The notes below the pieces were generated by a model that saw nothing but the letters and a program-made list of their open reading frames with translations, searched no databases and was not told the DNA's origin. This document shows, one piece after another, positions 45,634-61,824 of a DNA stretch of 64,000 nt. This DNA is from Cacajao melanocephalus (Eukaryota; Chordata; Mammalia; Primates; Pitheciidae): assembly GCA_963573385.1 (NCBI GenBank), contig CAUYLG010021644.1, positions 26,829 through 90,828 on the forward strand, read 5' to 3'. The first letter of the stretch is position 1; the number at the start of each line of letters is the position of its first letter. The position numbers and the translations under genes are program-made.

Positions 45634-46869
45634 ACAAAAGACTTACTGGGAATTGAAGCAAAAAAAAAAAAGACATTGATATAGAATCAGAAAGATGGCA
45701 AAACTGAGTTAGGCCACGGTCCTGCTCTAGAGGGCTCCAAAAGCTGGACAGAATAACAGACCTAATATCACATAATAATAATTAAGCTTGCTTGGTAAGT
45801 TGAATAGATTAAGCTGATCTGGGCAAGTTGAGGAAAGCGTCAAGCAGGAAGTAATACGACACCTTTTACTGGAGATGAAAAGAGTGTTCCAGGAAGATAA
45901 GAGGCTGGTATGAGTGGCAGGCATGAAAGAACACAGATACTATCTAAATAATCTTCCTGAGAAATGTAAGTTACATTTAAAATTTTACTCGAATGTATCT
46001 TGTATGTAATAAAAGACAAAATATTATTTGTGCAATTTTGTGTAACAGATTGAAAAAACAGCATAGGCTTTCCAAATGCATCCTTTGCAGCCTCAGACTA
46101 CCAAGATGGGCACAGTCTTCTAAAAAGGGGAGATGTCTACTGCAGTGTCTGCCAGGGTGGAAGGGAATGATATGTAACTCTTCCCAGTCACCGTGGAGGG
46201 CACAAATTGCTTTGGAGAAATTGCGATTTCTCCCTTATGAATGTCCAGCACCTGAGAGCTTTGACCAAAAAAAAAAAAGAACCAAAACCAAAAACAAAAA
46301 ACAATTCCCACCCTCAGAATCATTTGTGAATGCGCAACCAACTCTGTCAAGTGCAAGAGAAGGTCACAGATGAAACCATGAAAACGCCAGAATCGTGAAA
46401 ATATTGATGTCTGCAGAAGAATCAAAGTGAACAGAGTGACCCTCTGCTATCATCACTTAAGCGCTAGGTTAGGGAAAATACTGGGAGACAAGGGATCAGA
46501 CTGAGCAACTGTGACCATTAAGGACAAATGGGATTAGCATAAATGTATCATAATTTATCATCCTCATCACTAGTAATTTTGAGGTCTATATATCTAAATA
46601 TACTAGTCAGAAGGACCTGCAGAATGCTTAAAAAGGCACCCTTTGTAACTCTAGATGACTCATAGGTGAAAAAAATAGCATATTCCTTTAGCTTTAATAC
46701 TTGTTTATTATTTCAGTGAAATAGAGTAATAGGTACCCTTTCTTCTAAAAATTAGATATAAATATCACTAGTTACTATCATAAATAAGGCAGATCTTTGG
46801 CATTTAGGCTTCTAACATTTTCAGCATTTCCTGTTTGTTGTTCTTCCTCAATTTTTAGTGAAAATTTGA

Positions 46870-47069
46870 CATTTAAATGTTATCTACTTATTTATTTAAC
46901 TTTTTACTGTGGTAAAATACATATGACATAAAATTTGCCGTTTGAACTATTTTTAGGTGTACAATTCAATAGCGTTAAGTCCGATCACAATGTTATGCCA
47001 CCATCACCTGTAATACTTTCAGAAAAATTTCATCATTCCAGACAGAAACTCTGTACCCATTAAAAAGCA
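46870..47069. repeat. Old interspersed repeat, left piece
   Basis: 'tactgtggtaaaatacatat', 'gacataaaatttgccgtttg', 'ggtgtacaattcaatagcgt' and 'aactctgtacccattaaaaa' belong to a very common old LINE-like repeat. It is interrupted after 'cccattaaaaag' by the Alu and L1 that follow, and it resumes near 48523. Confidence 0.6.
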
Positions 47070-47380
47070 GGCTGGGTGCAGCAGCTCACACTGGTAGTCC
47101 ACTTTGAGAGGCCGAGGTGGGTTGACCATTTGGGCTCAGGAGACCAGCCTGGGTAACATGGCAAAACCCCTGGCTCTGCAAAAAATCAAAAATCATCCAG
47201 GTGTAGTGGTATGCAATTGGAGTCCCACCTACTTGGGAGGTTGAGGTGAGAGGATCATAGCAGCCACAGAGGTGGAGGCTGCAGTGAGCCATGATCAATG
47301 ACACCACTGGTCTCCAGCCTGGGTGACAGAATGAGACTCAGTCTCAAAACAATTTTAAAAAATTAAAAATTTTAAAAACA
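47070..47380 (+). mobile_element. AluJ-type Alu
   Basis: A diverged dimeric Alu from 'ggctgggtgcagcagctcac' to an A-rich tail near 47380. The left arm has lost bases near 'actggtagtccactttgaga'. The L1PA fragment starts directly at its A-rich tail. Confidence 0.87.
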
Positions 47381-47382
47381 AT

Positions 47383-48522
47383 GGCAATACTATTCAGGAC
47401 ATGGGCATAGGCAATGAGTTCATAATTAAACCACCAAAAGCAATGTCAACAAAAGCCAAAATAGACAAATGGGCTCTAATTAAACTTAAGAGCTTCTGCA
47501 CAGCAAAAGAAACTATCATTAGAGTGAATTGGCAGCCAACAGAATGGGGAAAATTTTTGCAATCTATGCATCTGACAAAGGGCTAATAACCAGAATCTAC
47601 AAAGAACTTAAACAAATTTACAAGACAAAAAACAAACAACCCCATCAAAAAGTGGGTGAAGGATATGAACAGACGTTTTTCAAAAGAAGACATTTATACA
47701 GCCAACAAACTTACGAAAAAAAGCTCATCATCACTGGTCATTAGAGAAATGCAAATTAAAACCACACTGAGATACCATCTCATGCCACTTGGAATGGCGA
47801 TCATTAAAAAATCAGGAGCAACATACTGGAGAGGATGTGGGGAAATAGGAACACTTTTACACTGTTGGTGGGAGTGTAAATTAGTTCAACCATTGGGGAA
47901 AACAGTGTGGCAATTTCTCAAGGACTAGAAATAGAAATACCATTTGACCCAGCAATCCCATTACTGGGTATATACCCAAAGGAATATAAAACATTCTATT
48001 ATAAAGATACATGCACCTGTATGTTCATTGTGGCACTGTTTACAATAGCAAAGACTTGGAACCAACCCAAATGCCCATCAATGATAGACTGGACAAGGAA
48101 AATGTGGCACATATACACCAAGGAATACTATGCAGCCATAAAATAGGATGAGTTCATGTCCTTTGCAGGGACATGGATGAAGCTGGAAATCATTCTCAGC
48201 AAACTGACACAAGAACAGAAAACCAGACACTGCATGTTCTCACTCATAACTGGGTGTCAAACAATGAGAACACATGGACACAGTGAGAGGAACATCACAC
48301 ACTAGGGCCTGTCATGGGGTGGGAGGACTAGGGGAGACATAGCATGGGGTGGGGGGGTTGGGGAAGGATAACATTAGGAGAAATAGCTAATGTAGATGAC
48401 AACGGGATGGATGCAGCAAACCACCATGGCAGATGTATACCTATGTAACAAACCTGCACGATCTGCACAGGTACCCCGGAACTTAAAGTATAATAAAAAA
48501 TAATAATCATAATAATAATAAC
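47383..48522 (+). mobile_element. 5'-truncated L1PA, ORF2 C-terminus and 3'UTR
   Basis: About 1.14 kb of primate-specific L1. It starts at 'ggcaatactattcaggacat' in ORF2 and carries the C-terminal Cys-rich region in consecutive frames (47656-47928 and 47907-48146). The HCWWEC motif and the YPKEYK and MWHIYT blocks are visible; two frame shifts and a stop kill it. The 3'UTR has the L1PA G-rich polypurine block (48315-48365) and ends 'aacttaaagtataataaaaa'. It is better conserved than the other L1s here, hence younger. Confidence 0.92.
48346..48363 (+). other. Potential G-quadruplex in the L1PA 3'UTR
   Basis: The run ggggtgggggggttgggg supplies four G-tracts of three or more with one- or two-base loops. 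G-rich tracts at this place are a known feature of L1PA 3'UTRs. Confidence 0.65.
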
Positions 48523-48600
48523 AATTATCCATTCCCTTCTCCCTCCAGTACCTGGTAACCTCTGTTATACTTTCTTAGACATTTTTATTTTGTGGAACCA
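48523..48600. repeat. Old interspersed repeat, right piece
   Basis: 'acaattatccattcccttct' and 'ccctccagtacctggtaacc' continue the repeat interrupted at 47069 (family wording: 'cccccagcccctggtaacca'). Confidence 0.55.
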
Positions 48601-48831
48601 AGTTCAAATACAACAAGCTGCAAGGCTGGTGTGGGATGTCCTCACTAATGACTAAGTCAGGTTAAAGCTGAACACATTCATTTAAATTTGGCTTTGTTGA
48701 TCTGTTCTCAAGTATAATGTATACATTTATTGTGAACTTGGGGATCCTTGAGAATCTCAGATTTTATGCTACTTGAATATTAAAGCTGTTTTCATGTGGT
48801 TATTTCTTATTGGACTATCAACCATAATTAA

Positions 48832-48877
<46 letters not shown>

Positions 48878-51770
48878 TCACTATCAACATAAGCACACAC
48901 CAACACAAAGCCTATGGACCCCTGCAAGGAGAAATGTGATTGTCCATTTGAGGCAAAGCCAAAGGTAAGTGGATAGCCATAAATTGCTTCATTATCTAAA
49001 TTGCAGGTTATCAGCACTAAGAAGATTTCTCAGAATATTACTGAAATCTTTCAATGATTAAGAAAACAAACATCTTTTGAAATGAAAAACATTAAGGACT
49101 AATTTGGAGGTGTTAAATTTCAGCCAGGGAGAGCGCCTTTGCCCCTGGATATGTAGAAGGTTCCCAACAATGCAGAAGGTTCCCAAAGTTGGGAGAAGAG
49201 GTATACCCAATCAATAACAAATGTCAGTTTAAAATGAAGAGGAAAGCTCTGTCATCTCCTCAGATAAGTTTTATATCTCAACTCACTGTTTTGGAAATAT
49301 CAGAACATATGGGGATTTAAAAACATTGCAATGAAGGAGGATTAATGGAAAAACAATTTTATCTGTCAAAGATCACTACAAAGCAAACAAAAAACAAGCA
49401 AATCAAAGCAACTGTAAAGGGCATATTCATCAATAATCCTGGCTGTGTTTTAAAGGTGCTTAGATACCACAAAAACATCTCCATCATCACATAAATATAA
49501 TTTTAGTGTTTATCTGAGTTGAGGATGACATTTATTGCCTCACACACTCTCTCTTAAAGCACAGTGTTTACTTATCCAGCAGTGTTTTTCAGAGTGTTTG
49601 CATTTCGAAAAGCACCTCCTGCATCTTTGCTAAATCTAAATAAATTATGCATTAAATCATATTTTTGTTATGAAACATACTTTGTATCAGGGACAACAGT
49701 TTAAACCCACACCGAACATTGGATGTATCTATTAATAATTTAAGAAAAAATTGCTTGGACACCACTATCTACAGTTCATGAATTTATAGTGAAACATGAT
49801 TAAATGAATCCACAGCTAGGAATCAAGCTGTAGAACAAGTGTGCATTCCCCAAGATGGCCTATAAGAATAATTGGATCTTCTGAAAGAAAACATTTGTTA
49901 AGCAAATCAATCAAATCAATCTAGCCTGACACAACTGGTTGTCATTCCTGCACAAAATGAAATTTATACTACATGAATATGTATTTGAATTGGAGAAAAT
50001 ATGATAGGAGGAATATAATCATTTAATGAGGGGCTCTTTTAATACACAGTTGACAGTTCAATTTTTATTTTGGTAAGGAGCAAAGCGTCTGTTGTTACCT
50101 CTCTAAGACAAAGTTAATTCTGGACCAGTTAAAATTATATAACTGATGACTAACTTTGTTGTTTCTTAATTTAAATTTATGGGAAATATATTCTTATTAT
50201 TGGAAGAGTATCCTGAAAGTTACAACACACGATACAATAATATTTCCAAATAATGAGGGTAGTAAAATTAAGTATGCCACTTAAATTGAAAAACAAAAAG
50301 GGAAATTGAAAAGTGAAAAATAGCCACAGGAGCATTTGCCCTTCTATCACGGAGACTTACGTGCTCAGACTATATTTTCTGCTGAAACAAAGAGATTCTT
50401 TTAAGACCCAGCTAATTCTCAAAAGAATTTACCAAGGTTTCCACAATATATAAAAATAACAGAGGCAAGTACTGTAACAGAAACTTCCTGTGGTGGCAAA
50501 AAAAAGAAACCATATTTGTATGGAAAGTCAACCTTGATGTTAAGCAGTGTTAATTTCCATATATGTCTCTGATTGTATTTATTAATATGTGTATTTCCTC
50601 CTCTGCAGCCTTTTACATGGCACAGCAACTTTGGGAAATTAGGCATCATTCAATTCAGTTGCCTGAACTTTTATTTTTAGGTCAACGTATTGCTGTTCAT
50701 GTTGGTAAATTTTAAAATTGCATGTTCCATGTTGCATATCTACCCATCAACTGTTTTTCATAGTAAACTCTGTGTTCATCTTGTTTGTTTTTATAATTAT
50801 GGGACTATTTCAGAAGTCAATGAAACATGACTATTCTTCTCTTTCTTTTCCTCCATGGATGGTTTGTTCTACTTCAGTTCATCAATCACATTTCCTTTCA
50901 TGAATTTATGTGAATGTTATAAGTTAGGAACCAACTCTTTCATGCTCTAGTTTGGAAGAATTTGCCACAGTCTTGCCTTTACACATCTTCTGAAATATAC
51001 ACATTGAAGGCTTCCACATCAAGCATCCAGCAGGCAACCCTGCACTTAACAACATGCTTCTTACTGCTGGCACATATTCCTAGGACTAGTCCTCTTTTTT
51101 TGCAATCAGAAGATACTTCTTGAAGGCCAAATTACCAGAATCACTGAAGAACCACAAGTTTTCATGCATAAAACAAACTGAACTTGATTATTACTAAGTC
51201 TTAAAAAGCTGAATTTTGAAAATCAGGAAAACTTTATACAGAGTCAGATTCAAGGTCAGAAATTTCTAGGGAGTGCTAACACAAGATGGGACCCTTTCAT
51301 TCCAGGCAATATTGTGACCAGATATCTTAAAACCTCCCCATGACAAAACACTTAGAAGTGCTACATGAGATTTTAGAAACACTCATTTAAATGCATAATA
51401 AGCTGGAAAAAAAGTAAGGAAAATACGCAGGAGCCAAAACCCAAGTTGAAACTAGAAGCCAGCACTTAGACTGATGTCCTAGCTGCCCAAAAGAATGGAC
51501 GGGCCTGGGGTTAATAGTCTAGTATTCGAGAGTTAGGGGTTTTAACAGCCTGTCTAGGAAAAGAGATGAGGTCTTAGCTTGTGCAAAGTGGAACGAAAAT
51601 TCATACTCAAATTCTCAAAAACCAGAAGACTGAGGCATTAAGTATTTATTTATGTGTCTTTATACCACTTGTTTATACTAATTGTTAAAATTTAATGAAT
51701 TTTGTCAGCTTGTTGTTAAATAGAGCCATTATCTAAAATTAGGTAAACTTTGAATGAAATAAATCATATT
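48601..51770. other. Repeat-poor non-coding DNA
   Basis: Apart from the CA microsatellite I recognise no transposon over about 3 kb. Frames up to 82 codons occur; the longest (48769-49017, minus) is built on the CA repeat. Confidence 0.5.
48833..48874. repeat. (CA)n microsatellite
   Basis: An uninterrupted run of about 21 CA dinucleotides, the purest in the window and likely polymorphic. Confidence 0.97.
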
Positions 51771-51771
51771 A

Positions 51772-52449
<678 letters not shown>

Positions 52450-52925
52450 GAAAGTGTGGGACTGAATATACAAATGGACAACGGCCAGACCATATATGAC
52501 AATAGAACTCTCATCCACAACCTCTGCAACGGGCAGTCCAGGAAGCTAAATTACAACCTCTGCAGCAATCAGCCCAAAACAGTCAGAACTTGGTCAGTGT
52601 CCTTCAGCTGCCCTATTTTTTGTTGTCTGTGCTTCCAACCCAGGAGGAATCAGGGAAAGCCAAAATACATTCTCCTATCTTACTTTGTAAGGCGTCCTGC
52701 TTCTAGTTAGCCTGCCTTTTCCCCTTGCCAACAACTTGCAATTGTAGCATTTCTGTGCTTTCCACCATTTTTCCCCCTAAGTTATAAAGCTCTCCCTCTG
52801 CCCTGCCTGACTTTGAGTCTGCCAAATTCAAGTGATGATGGTTGACTCCCTTGCAACCCACAAGCTCTGAGTAACTAGCCCTTGCTTATTCTCAGTTGGG
52901 TAAAGGTCTCCTTTTATATCCACAA
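52450..52925 (+). mobile_element. Probable ERV LTR, family unassigned
   Basis: This stretch is pyrimidine-rich and differs from its AT-rich flanks. 'aggaggaatcagggaaagcc', then 'tgcttctagttagcctgcct', then 'aagttataaagctctccctc' (TATA-like) and 'ggtaaaggtctccttttata' give the U3-R-U5 feel of a solo LTR. I recall similar wording in ERV LTRs but cannot name the family. The ends and target duplication were not defined. Confidence 0.45.
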
Positions 52926-54569
52926 ATACATTCTATGACAATCAATTGATTATACCAAACTGTTATTAGAGTATTTTACATTATATTATTAGTAGTAATA
53001 GGTGTACTATATAATTCTTTGGGTCATATAAAATATAAGAACAAGGTAAACATGTTTATAAAAAACTTTTTATAGATGGAGTAGACATATGATTGGGATT
53101 TCTTTTTTAACTGCTTAGTGGCTATAAAACAAGCAAAAAACACCTAGGTATCTTATGTTTAAATTAGGTCTTTCTTCAAATTACCAAGGTGCTAGAAAAA
53201 ACTGGAATTTGTTTTAGCTTATATAGACTTGACTGCAATTATGGAAGTCTTTTGTAAAAAGGCTTTGCACCCAATAAACTGCCACTGTACTGCCTGGCTA
53301 TTGGAGAAGAATCATGTAGCACTAGCAGGTGCTTCAGAGAACCCCCCCAGATGGGGGATGCTGAGTGACAGGTGAGTTTGGGTGTGGAATCTGTGACTGA
53401 CCTTGTCATTTCAAAAAAAAATCATGCACCATTCATAAAATACATTTTAATCAAACCACAGTACTGTGACCAAAACAGCAATTATTAACAGAGAGAGATT
53501 AGAGCCCTGCCTCCTTCCTGGCTTGGCCTCAGCTATTCCCTCTAAAATCTCCGTTAAAAAGAGTGAGTGCCTGCCCGTTCTTGGGGCTTTTGCTTTTTTA
53601 GTGTAGGAGAGTAGAACAGGTAGTCAGAAACAGGACTGAAGAGATCCAGGAGGGTGAAGAAATTTTAAAAAGGCTTTTGAAACTTGGGTTTGAGAGCAAG
53701 TAGGCATCTTTACATTGGATTTTTTTTTTTTTTTGAAACAGACTGTAAGGCAGATATTTGTATGCAGAAGGTTTACCGGGGTGTGAGAGAGTAGACACAC
53801 GCTATTGAGCAGAGGGCAGAGTTGAACTGCAGTGTGGCTGCAATGAGACCTCAGCCAATCCTATGAGGGACTCCAGAATTAGGATGCAAGTGATTCCACT
53901 TAATAAAGTTAAGCACCAGAGTGAGAGTGACATGAAGGATATACATTTCTACTTTTCTCATCAGTGTGTTGGTTTTGAGAGTCTCTTCTTGTGTACACAT
54001 CTCACTGGGTTAATCCATTTTGTTGAACCATTGGATTTTGACTCTAAACAGTTCTCACCTTATTCACTTACTTTAGACCCTACTCCCTGTCTAAGATGGG
54101 ATTCAGTATCGTATACATAGTATTACGTATACTATACTGTAATTCAGTATACTGTACATAGAATTGAAGAGCAATTGAGAGATAATGTATAATTCTTTCA
54201 TGTAACAGTATCTAATGACTGTCTTTGCCTTAAGGTGCTTGAAATCTGTTAGTTGAATGGAGAGACACTGAGGATATGTGCCACAAAGTGCTATCTAAAA
54301 GCCTGCAGCAGAGTCTTATGGGGGTACCATGAAGGCAGAGATCAGATCCATCTCATAGAGGCCATACGCTTGAATTGAATTTGGAAAGAGGGGTAGATAC
54401 GTGTGCACCTTGAACAAATGGAATGGAGCAAGGATATCGCAATAGAGGGAGCAGAATGAACAGGAGACAAATCTGAACAACACAGCATAGCCTTCCAGTA
54501 GCATCTGAATCTAGTTATATCGCTATACTGCTAATTTCATGTAACATTTGTCAAAAAATTTTAGTATAC
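52926..54569. other. Non-coding DNA, unassigned
   Basis: Holds a T15 run at 53720-53734, an AT-rich hairpin at 54104-54139 and an old repeat-like patch near 53745-53840 ('gcagatatttgtatgcagaa'). No gene was recognised. Confidence 0.5.
54104..54139. repeat. Short AT-rich inverted repeat
   Basis: Arms of 13 bp (cagtatcgtatac at 54104-54116 and gtatactatactg at 54127-54139) pair at 12 of 13 positions around a 10-base loop. No known function is implied. Confidence 0.75.
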
Positions 54570-55060
<491 letters not shown>

Positions 55061-55475
55061 TCGAAGCTGTGGCTTCTCTTTGCTCACCTTCTCTTGCTCA
55101 GTTGTTCTGTGGGAAGGTACCTGATGTGTTTTGAACTGCCCTATAGAGAAGCTCTTGTGATAAGGAGCTACAGGAGGCCTCCAATCCACAGCCGATGGGG
55201 ACCTGAGGCCCTCAGTACAACAGCCCACGAGGAACAAAGTCCTGCCAACAACCAAGTCCTTCCAACCCTGAAGTTGGAAGCAGATCCCACCACAGTAGAT
55301 CCTTGTGACCTTACATGACACCTTGACTGCTGTGTTGTGAGATGTCCTGAGGCAAAGGCTCGAAGCTAAGTTTTACCCAGATTCCTGACTCACAGAACCC
55401 TTGAGAAAATAGAGGTGTGTTGTTTTAAGCTGCTAAATTTCAGAGTAATCTGTTATGAAGTAATAGATGACTAAT
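55061..55475 (+). mobile_element. MLT1 MaLR LTR, right piece
   Basis: Resumes at 'gaagctgtggcttctctttg' and continues with 'gaggccctcagtacaacagc', 'cctgccaacaaccaagtcct' and 'attcctgactcacagaaccc'. It ends 'tgttatgaagtaatagatga', the MLT1 terminus. It is unusually well preserved for this family. Confidence 0.82.
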
Positions 55476-56689
55476 TCAGTTAGCATATTAGTCTTTGTGT
55501 GAAATGTTTTCTACTACCATGAATTAGGGTAGCGGATTAGGTTCATGTCTAGATAAAATTTTTCTTATGTAGTAAAAATTGCATGCCAGCCTGAACTTAA
55601 GAATTCTCTTAAAAACTGGAATACCTTCCCTGCATAAGGGTGGACCAACACAGCTGATGTTGTGTGAGGTATTCTTGTATACCAGGTACTTCTAAAGAAA
55701 GATTCTACAAATGATGAGTCAAAATTCATATTACCCACATTTTTCACCGTAGGCAAGTTATGTATATTTTAAAAGACCAATTTAAATATACTTTTTCAGG
55801 TCCTGGAAACTAGCCAAGCTAAGGATATATTGCCTTTTCTCTAGGATAATGCCCTGGAGACCTGAGACAATGATGTCCTACAAATAAGTTTATGTAAGTG
55901 TCTATTGTGATAAGTTTTCTATTTCCACTATGGTCTTATTAGTGTTGGGATGATTGGCATATCATCTCTCTCTAAGGACAGTCAAAGAATCTGCACAAAT
56001 GTGTACCTAGGTTCATTCATGTAGAAGAAGTTGATATCTTGACTGCTTCACAAGTTACTCCACTATTCCATGTTTTATACAAGATTTTGAAAACATAAAT
56101 AAAATCCCCTACTGACTAGAGTGTCAAAGTTTATCTTGGGAGCAGTATGTACTGATCTGCCACTGTCAACATGCCATACAACTGGCTTGTTGCTTAATCA
56201 CATACCACAATTGCCATCCTCTGATTAATTTATATGGTGGGCTAGTGGATCTGAAATATCAATGAATTTTTGAGTTATAAGGGATGTCATAGATCACCTA
56301 ATAGAATCAGTCACTTTTACCAGGCCCAGCATTTTACTAATGAGTAAAAATTTCTGTTGCATCCACTAGCCAGTTTTCTTTATAACATACTATTCAGTTT
56401 CTATTTACTCATTATACAATTCAATTCAAAGACTGTGATTTCTATTTTACGTTGCCACTCAAGGGTTTTTTATTATTGGGTAGAACAGAAGTTTTCTATA
56501 GTCCGTCTTAAATATTCAATGGCTTCATCATAGCAAGTATGACAGACATTCATGTTGGTACACATCTTTTTAAGACTTTTACCCATATTTAATGATTATG
56601 TTTTATGAGAAGGAAAGGAATGAAATTGTTAACTTAATGCACTACCAGTTATGTGCCAAACACTTACTTGATTTTGGCTTTTTATTTTA
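55476..56689. other. Non-coding DNA, unassigned
   Basis: AT-rich unique sequence. No repeat family or coding frame was recognised. Confidence 0.5.
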
Positions 56690-57165
56690 GAAAATCACAA
56701 ACACCTAGAGAAAAAGAAAGAACATACAGCTATCACGGAGCTTTAAAAATTATTAATATAAAGTTATTCATGTTTGCCTATCCTCCACCCCTCCCGCCAT
56801 AATAAAATATTTTAAAGCAAATCTCAGGCATCTTCTTACTTCCTCCATAAACATTTTAGTGTGTTGATAAGAGATAAGGACTCTTTAAAAAATATAACCC
56901 ACAAGATTTTTATTCTACCTAAAAGTTAAAACAAATCCTCAATAGTCTCAGTAATTATCCTTTGTTTCACAGGCATACTTTTACAGTTCACTCGTTCAAA
57001 CCAGGATACAAACAAGGTTCACACATTCCATTTGTTTGGTGTATCTCTTGGGTCTCTTTAAATCTATAACAGTTCCTTCTCTGACTACTTTTTCATGCCA
57101 TTTATTTCTTGTACCTGGTATTTATACCTAGAGGCCTTAATCAGTTGAGATGCGATTCATTATGT
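56690..57165. repeat. Old interspersed repeat (LINE-like), family unassigned
   Basis: 'ataataaaatattttaaagc', 'aaatctcaggcatcttctta', 'gataagagataaggactctt', 'aaccaggatacaaacaaggt' and 'tctcttgggtctctttaaat' match a very common old mammalian repeat, collinear over about 475 bp. I do not commit to a name or strand. Confidence 0.6.
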
Positions 57166-57170
57166 CTGAT

Positions 57171-57230
57171 ATCCATCCATCCATCCATCCATCCATCCAT
57201 CCATCCATCCATCCATCCATCCATCCATCC
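57171..57230. repeat. (ATCC)n microsatellite, 15 units
   Basis: A perfect tetranucleotide run of 15 units. It encodes an apparent His-Pro-Ser-Ile repeat in a 64-codon frame, which is meaningless. Not CRISPR: there are no spacers. Confidence 0.97.
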
Positions 57231-57832
57231 TTTCTGCCGTACTAGATCTAGTGCCTTCTCTGTAGAAGTTACAAAGAGGTTTTCTCTTTTACAAACTTTA
57301 TAAAATTCTAGAGAAGATAGTGAATATCCTTAATATCCCTAATTTTCATAGTTATAAAAAGTAAAGGCTTCTATTAAATTAAAGGAACAAAGTCAAGAAA
57401 CTACTAATTGCTAAGGAGAATTTTAAAGTCTAACTAGGATATAAGAAAAGTGTGCAAATAATAATGATGCCAGGTAGAAAATTAGGATCAAAACAGGTTG
57501 AAATAAAGTGGTTTGGGAGCTCAAAGTAAGGATTAAAGACTTCTTTTCTTTCAATTATTTTTCATAATGTTATGCATATAATTTAATCTACATAAAAAGG
57601 AGAATGAAAATTAGCATCCAGAGTACCCACAGCTGAGACACGTATCTAGATGAGTTCTGGTAGGTTACTTTTTGACTTTGTGCCTTGGTTTCCCTCTCTG
57701 AAAAAAAGCTTCCAGATTTTGTAAAGATTAAATATGATAATGTATATAATACATCTAGTAGGATATATTTGCTCATTAAACAGTCATTTTAAAAAAAGAA
57801 AGTGTTTAGTGCCCTTAAAATGCTGGTGTTCT
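57231..57832. other. Non-coding DNA, unassigned
   Basis: Nothing recognised. The left target copy of the following Alu monomer (tggtgttct) is at 57824-57832. Confidence 0.5.
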
Positions 57833-57958
57833 GGTAGTGTGCAGTGGCTCATGCCTGTAATCCCAGCACTTTGGAAGATTGAAATAGTAGGATTCTTTGA
57901 GCTGAGGAGTTCAAGACCAGCTTGGGCAATGTAGTGAGACTCCATCTCAAAAAAATTT
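57833..57958 (+). mobile_element. Alu left monomer (FLAM-like)
   Basis: A single Alu left arm from 'ggtagtgtgcagtggctcat' to 'ccatctcaaaaaaat'. Candidate target duplications tggtgttct (57824-57832) and tagtgttct (57959-57967) match at 8 of 9 bases. Confidence 0.75.
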
Positions 57959-58271
57959 TAGTGTTCTTGCTTTTCTATGGCTCATCTGTCATTTCAGCTA
58001 ATATAAACTAAGATAAATAATTGAAAAAAATAACTCTAAGCCTTTCTTTGAATAAAGGAGGCATTTTCTTCTCCTATGTAAGTGCAAACAAGTGAGATAC
58101 AATACCAGTTGCCAAAATTCTAGTTTTATATTAAATAATTTAATATTTTTCCTTATTCCCAACATACATTTGGCAAATATTTTTCCCCAAACATTAAAGA
58201 AGAATTTCTCTTTTTTGACAATCTATTCTAAAGTTTTTAGACATGTTCCAACTGCTTCTTCATTTTTTTAA

Positions 58272-58589
<318 letters not shown>

Positions 58590-58610
58590 CTGCTCCTTCA
58601 TTTTTTAATT

Positions 58611-59518
58611 GCAACTCGGTTAGGACTCAACAGCAAGATTCCTTTTCATAAATCCTGATGTTTCTTCTTTTCCTGCAAGAAATCCTGTTCCAATTCTTTT
58701 AATGTGTGAGTTGAATGGTTCTAATTTAGAATCTGTCACCTTTATAACCTCCAAAAGCTCTTAGAACATCAAGGAAGATTTTCTTTGTCATTCAATTTTC
58801 TGATGTCTGTCTAAATTTCTCTCTTTTTATTTATGTCTGAAAAATCTTGGCCATTGAAATTTTGTATTCTTCGTATCATTTTTCAGCTATACCGATATAT
58901 ATCTGTTTTGCTCTTTTAAAACAATTAATTGTTAGGATAATATGGTAGGAACTCTAAAGCCTTAAGAATCTATGATTATTAATTTATGAGACAGTCCATT
59001 CTAGCATTTCAACCTTAATTCTACAAATTAAGAAAGAATCATTGAAGTTCAAATTAAACTGAAATGAAACTAGTTAAATTTAAGTAATATTTTAGGCTTT
59101 AATGCGTAAGTACATTATTTATGGACTAGAATTAACGTTCAAAAAATGAACTCATTTGTGAATTCAGCATCAAATTAGGTTTGCTTCTGTTCCAGGGTTT
59201 TGTTTGACTATCACCAGGAAAAACTGGCTATACTGGCTACTAATTTTTTAAAAGGTATTTATGGTATTCATTAACATTTAAAATAAACTTGCATTGCCAA
59301 GAAAATAATCTTAAAGGGTTGCTTCCAAATATTAAGATTATATGAGTTATTTTTGGTCAAATTAATTAAGGGTCAAACTTATTAAAAGTATTATAATTTC
59401 TTTTTTAAGTAAGGCAATTCTATATTTAAAAATTAAAAGTGATTCATTGGAAACTGTTGAGTATTGATTTCTGGAAGTATTTCTATCAGTTGCTCTTTCT
59501 TATACGTTATATTAAAAG
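58611..59518. other. AT-rich non-coding DNA
   Basis: Nothing recognised between two Alus. The AT content is high from about 58900. Confidence 0.5.
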
Positions 59519-59526
59519 GTAATAAG

Positions 59527-61722
<2,196 letters not shown>

Positions 61723-61824
61723 TAGTGCTCTCCAATAGAAATATAATGTGAATTGCGTATGTAATTTTAAACTTTATAATAGCTTCATTAAAAAAAATAA
61801 AAAAGAAACAGGTGAAATTAATTT
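61723..61824 (+). mobile_element. hAT-type (MER/Charlie-like) DNA transposon, left piece
   Basis: Begins 'tagtgctctccaatagaaat' and runs to 'aggtgaaattaatttc'. It is collinear with a common non-autonomous hAT-type element. The rest continues at 62775, after two L1 3' ends. The terminal inverted repeat pairs with 'agtattgaatagcac' at 62994-63008. Confidence 0.6.

Larger units (their letters stand above)
44469..46779. other. Non-coding DNA with MIR fossils
   Basis: Contains two minus-strand MIR fragments (about 44530-44680 and 45375-45515), an (ATTC)n patch at 45587-45633 and A-runs near 45660 and 46266. The 126-codon frame at 45993-46373 crosses the A-run and is not supported as a gene. Confidence 0.5.

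Noticed and set aside
45993..46373. 126-codon open frame on the plus strand
   Set aside because: Crosses an A12 run that supplies a lysine block. No conserved motif and no exon signals.
53340..53360. C-run facing a G-run (cccccccagatggggg), possible terminator-like hairpin
   Set aside because: The stem is short and has no T-run after it. Bacterial-type terminators are not expected in primate nuclear DNA.
57171..57230. Regular short repeat considered as a CRISPR-like array
   Set aside because: It is an uninterrupted (ATCC)n tract without spacers in a primate genome.
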